NCBI GenBank assembly: GCA_016841365.1
Contig: JAENZI010000004.1
Coordinates: 62,001-126,000 of the forward strand
Origin: Anaerolineaceae bacterium
GTDB lineage: Bacteria > Chloroflexota > Anaerolineae > Anaerolineales > Anaerolineaceae
Reading direction: 5' to 3'
Length of the DNA: 64,000 nucleotides
In this document: positions 61,365-64,000 of the stretch, piece by piece
Layout: the number at the start of each line of letters is the position of its first letter
Position numbering within the stretch: position 1 is the stretch's first letter
Position numbers and translations under genes: made by a program
The notes under the pieces: model-generated
Databases searched by the model: none
What the model saw: only the letters and a program-made list of their open reading frames with translations
What the model was told of the DNA's origin: nothing

Positions 61365-62627
61365 ATGCCAAATCTGAATGAAGTTCTGGCTGTGATATTA
61401 GGGGGTGGTCAGGGAAATCGCCTTTATCCACTCACCATGATGCGCTCCAAACCGGCAGTGCCGATCGCCGGAAAATATCGCTTAATTGATATCCCTATCA
61501 GCAACTGCATCAATTCAAATATGTACCGCATTGCTGTTCTGACGCAATTTAACTCTGTTTCGCTGCATCGTCATATTACCAGCACATATAATTTCGATTC
61601 ATTCCATCCTGGCTGGGTTCAGATCTGGGCGGCTGAGCAGACCATGGAGCACAAGGAATGGTATCAGGGGACAGCCGACGCCGTCCGAAAACAAATGCTT
61701 GAGATCCAATCAGCCCGGTCGAAGTACGTGTTGATCCTGGCGGGTGACCACCTCTACAGCATGGATTATTCGAAGATGGCGCAATTCCATTGGGATAATA
61801 ACGCGGATGTGACGGTGGCGGTCCAGCCCATCGGGCGTGAAATGGCCTCTCGATTTGGGCTGCTCAAACAAAACGAAAATGGTCAGATTGTTGATTTTGC
61901 CGAAAAACCAAAAGACCCAAAAATTTTAGATGATTTTGTTTCGCGGGATGATCCGGAGAAACCTTTCCTGGCTTCGATGGGCATTTACTTCTTCAACCAG
62001 GAGACCTTGCTTGAAACCTTAGCCTATAAACCTGAGGGAGAAAAGTTTGATGATTTCGGCTACGATATCATCCCCTATTGTGTCAAAAAGCCGCTCAGGG
62101 TCTTCGGCTATGAGTTTTCAGGTTATTGGCGCGATATTGGGACGATCCGCTCTTTTTATGAGGCAAACTTGGAATTATCTCTGCCTAATCCGAGTTTTGA
62201 TATCTACAATAAGGATCAACGGATTTATACTCACGGCAGATTTCTCCCGGGTTCCAAGCTGGCAGATTGCAAATTGGATAACGTGCTGATTGCGGAAGGG
62301 TGCTTAATCGATCAGGCGGAAATCAGCCATTCCGTGGTTGGCTTACGCAGCATGATCAAGAAAGGTGCTCGGATCAAAGATTCCGTCCTGATGGGTGCGG
62401 ATTATTACGATTCATCTGGAAGCATCCCGATTGGGATCGGTGAGAATTGCGATATCGAAGGCGCGATTGTCGATAAGAATGTACGCATGGGGCAGGATGT
62501 GACCATTAAACCCTTCCCGCGCGGGACTGAATTAGCAACGGACTCTTATACCGTCAAGGATGGCATTGTGGTCATCCCGAAGCGCACTATTCTGCCTTCA
62601 GGCACGTACATCGGCCCAGAAAGATAA
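61365..62627 (+). CDS. glgC: Glucose-1-phosphate adenylyltransferase
   Basis: The 420-residue protein has the nucleotidyltransferase signature VILGGGQGNRLYPLTMMRSK. Sugar-phosphate contacts are LAGDHLYSMDY and FAEKPKD. The C-terminal left-handed beta-helix contains VLIAEGCLIDQAEISHSVVG. It makes ADP-glucose for glycogen. Family members are allosterically controlled; the arginine-rich N-terminal activator site is only partly conserved. AAAGGAG precedes the ATG and a strong terminator follows. Confidence 0.95.
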   Translation: MPNLNEVLAVILGGGQGNRLYPLTMMRSKPAVPIAGKYRLIDIPISNCINSNMYRIAVLTQFNSVSLHRHITSTYNFDSFHPGWVQIWAAEQTMEHKEWYQGTADAVRKQMLEIQSARSKYVLILAGDHLYSMDYSKMAQFHWDNNADVTVAVQPIGREMASRFGLLKQNENGQIVDFAEKPKDPKILDDFVSRDDPEKPFLASMGIYFFNQETLLETLAYKPEGEKFDDFGYDIIPYCVKKPLRVFGYEFSGYWRDIGTIRSFYEANLELSLPNPSFDIYNKDQRIYTHGRFLPGSKLADCKLDNVLIAEGCLIDQAEISHSVVGLRSMIKKGARIKDSVLMGADYYDSSGSIPIGIGENCDIEGAIVDKNVRMGQDVTIKPFPRGTELATDSYTVKDGIVVIPKRTILPSGTYIGPER

Positions 62628-62660
62628 ACGGAAAAGATCTTATTGATGACGAGACGTCAG

Positions 62661-62693
62661 ATCTGCGTGGAATATGTTCCACGCAGATTTTTT
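62661..62693 (+). terminator. Terminator after glgC
   Basis: A 12-bp perfect stem (ATCTGCGTGGAA/TTCCACGCAGAT) with a four-base loop is followed by five or more T. Confidence 0.95.
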
Positions 62694-62723
62694 GTGTGTC
62701 CAGAGGGCAGAATCGCTATCGGC

Positions 62724-62729
62724 TATAAT
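62724..62729 (+). promoter_or_regulatory. TATAAT just ahead of the DUF89 gene, leaderless promoter
   Basis: The hexamer ends seven bases before the ATG, the normal distance from a -10 to the first transcribed base. The mRNA would therefore start at or within a base of the initiation codon. Confidence 0.6.
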
Positions 62730-62736
62730 TCAGACT

Positions 62737-63591
62737 ATGCAAACCTACATTGATTGTTATCCGTGTTTTCTACGTCAAGCCATTGAAGCCTCCCGTATGG
62801 CTGGAGGGACTCAAGCCCAGGAGCGGGAAATCGTATTACGAACCCTGCAAATCTTATATGAGCAGCCTGAAGGTGCAACACCACCTGCGATTGGCACCAA
62901 AGTGCACAGCATTGTGCGAGAGGTCACCGGAAATGATGACCCATATTACCAGGTGAAACAAGAATCCACCGCTAAAGCCATAGCGATGCTGCCGAAGTTG
63001 AGAGCATTACGGGATGCATCAAAAGATAAACTGGAAACCAGCGTGCGGATGAGCATTGCCGGCAATATCATGGATTTTGGGCCTAACCCGGAGTATGATC
63101 TGTGGGAGGTTGTCCAACGCATCCTTACCCAGGATTTTGCGATCAATGATATGGACTCATTACGGGAGTCTTTAACCAAAGCCGATGCAATCTTGTTTTT
63201 AGGCGATAACGCAGGCGAAACGGTCTTTGACCTATTGCTGATGGAAGTGCTGGAAAAGCCGGTCACTTATGTGGTGAGGGGCGGGCCAGTGCTGAATGAT
63301 GCCACCCGGGAGGATGCAGCAGCAGCCGGGATTGACTGGATTGCAAAGGTGATTGATAACGGCGCCTGTGTGCCGGGCACGGATCTCTCGCTGTGCAGTC
63401 CGTCTTTTGTGGATCATTTTAACACTGCTGATCTGATCCTTGCCAAAGGGATGGGAAACTATGAAACGCTTTCCACCGTGGATGCGCCGATTTACTTTCT
63501 GTTCCAGGTGAAGTGCCCGATTATTGGACTGGATGTCAATGCCCCAGCTGGCAGTATTGTGGTTATAAAAGGCCGGAAAATCGATTATTAA
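62737..63591 (+). CDS. DUF89/ARMT1-like metal-dependent phosphatase
   Basis: The 284-residue protein begins DCYPCFLRQAIEA with the CxxC of the family. It has the metal-binding FLGDNAGETVFD, VRGGPVLNDATREDA and an AKGMGNYETLS loop. DUF89 proteins dephosphorylate damaged sugar phosphates and similar metabolites. The ATG at 62737 is chosen over an upstream frame because it fits the conserved N-terminus and stands at the expected transcription start. No ribosome-binding site is visible. Confidence 0.9.
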   Translation: MQTYIDCYPCFLRQAIEASRMAGGTQAQEREIVLRTLQILYEQPEGATPPAIGTKVHSIVREVTGNDDPYYQVKQESTAKAIAMLPKLRALRDASKDKLETSVRMSIAGNIMDFGPNPEYDLWEVVQRILTQDFAINDMDSLRESLTKADAILFLGDNAGETVFDLLLMEVLEKPVTYVVRGGPVLNDATREDAAAAGIDWIAKVIDNGACVPGTDLSLCSPSFVDHFNTADLILAKGMGNYETLSTVDAPIYFLFQVKCPIIGLDVNAPAGSIVVIKGRKIDY

Positions 63592-63729
63592 ACCAATCGT
63601 AATAAAATCAGATATAATTATTTGGGTTTTTTATCGCCTGCATTATAGAATTAACCTTAGATTTTCTAAGGTTGAGCGTGAATTTTTTATGTAAAAATTT
63701 TATCGAAATCAATTTTTAAGGAGATTATT

Positions 63730-64000
63730 ATGAGTGACGAAACACAGGCTGCGCAGTCAGACGAAACGAAAAAGGATTTGATTGCCTGGCATACGAAGTC
63801 AGAAACCGATGTCATGCAGGAGTTGCAGATTGAGGTTGATAAGGGTCTCAGCAGTGATGAGGCGGAGGCGCGGCAGGAAAAATATGGCCTGAACGAGCTG
63901 GAAGAACGAGGATTGCGGAGCCCCTGGGTTGTTTTAGCCGGCCAGTTTACTGAGATCATGGTGCTGATTTTGATCGTTGCCGCGGCCATTTCGTTCTTAA
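63730..64000 (+). CDS. Cation-transporting P-type ATPase, N-terminal part, cut by window edge
   Basis: The ATG is preceded by AAGGAG at eight bases. The first 90 residues include a cation ATPase N-terminal domain (VMQELQIEVDKGLSSDEAEA, then KYGLNELEERGLRSPWVVLA) and the start of the first membrane helix (QFTEIMVLILIVAAAISF). This is the P2 type that pumps calcium or sodium/potassium-like ions. The catalytic part lies beyond the window. Confidence 0.9.
   Translation, partial: MSDETQAAQSDETKKDLIAWHTKSETDVMQELQIEVDKGLSSDEAEARQEKYGLNELEERGLRSPWVVLAGQFTEIMVLILIVAAAISFL

Overview
The window looks like a chromosomal segment of a non-phototrophic, anaerobic member of the Chloroflexota, probably class Anaerolineae. 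That is an inference from overall gene character: class II aldolase followed by a flavodiiron protein, a bactofilin, several short-leader genes, many zinc-ribbon or lipoprotein ORFs of unknown function, and a large ATPase-TPR regulator. No rRNA is present to prove it. Most genes are GC-rich housekeeping genes. A clearly AT-rich island of about 13.5 kb (20.2-33.7 kb) interrupts them.

Left arm (1-14.1 kb, all minus strand). A purine-catabolism-like cluster comes first: 8-oxoguanine deaminase, YgeY-type M20 hydrolase, GntR/UTRA regulator, YgeW-type carbamoyltransferase. Two TGTC-N-GACA palindromes lie in its upstream region. Next come a divergent PyrD/PyrK-like pair, prolyl-tRNA synthetase and a bactofilin. 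Then comes an unusual set: E1-alpha and E1-beta of a thiamine-diphosphate 2-oxoacid dehydrogenase, plus an E2-like protein in which lipoyl and E1/E3-binding domains are fused to a NeuD/PglD-type left-handed beta-helix acyltransferase instead of the normal E2 catalytic core. A 3-methyladenine glycosylase, a sugar-nucleotide epimerase and a glycerophosphodiesterase complete the run.

14.3-20.2 kb: class II aldolase and flavodiiron protein (one operon with a clear terminator), a GyrI-like protein divergent from a WYL regulator, glutaminyl-tRNA synthetase, and a tRNA with anticodon CAT.

Genomic island (20.2-33.7 kb). The 3' end of the tRNA gene recurs five times at increasing distance and with increasing decay. 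The nearest segment is an intact-looking 5.5 kb integrative element with tyrosine recombinase, HTH/zinc-ribbon protein, Rep_trans-like replication initiator, GC-rich multi-arm palindrome (candidate origin), XRE regulator and two coiled-coil membrane cargo proteins. Beyond it lie four att-bounded segments with small cargo: a DUF4386 protein, an integrase remnant with a 60-codon ORF, a wHTH/membrane pair, a GNAT plus unknown gene, and a three-gene operon. That operon encodes a cysteine-motif protein, a PP-loop ATPase with an apparent CTG start, and a four-helix membrane protein. It is the best candidate here for an undescribed, possibly defensive, system. The right edge carries a 5'-truncated chromosomal gene.

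Right arm (33.8-64 kb): an NAD(P)H-hydrate epimerase domain and a beta-helix lipoprotein (minus strand), a wHTH/nucleotidyltransferase pair resembling a toxin-antitoxin module, a PucC-family transporter, a ferritin-like/VIT1 fusion, an APH-family kinase, an MFS transporter, a PfkB kinase, SfsA, an epimerase and MutS2. These are followed by a SARP/LAL-type regulator next to tRNA-Leu(CAA), then YchF, a UvrD/PcrA helicase, a lipoprotein, NAD kinase, RecN, GlgC, a DUF89 protein and the start of a P-type cation ATPase cut by the window edge.
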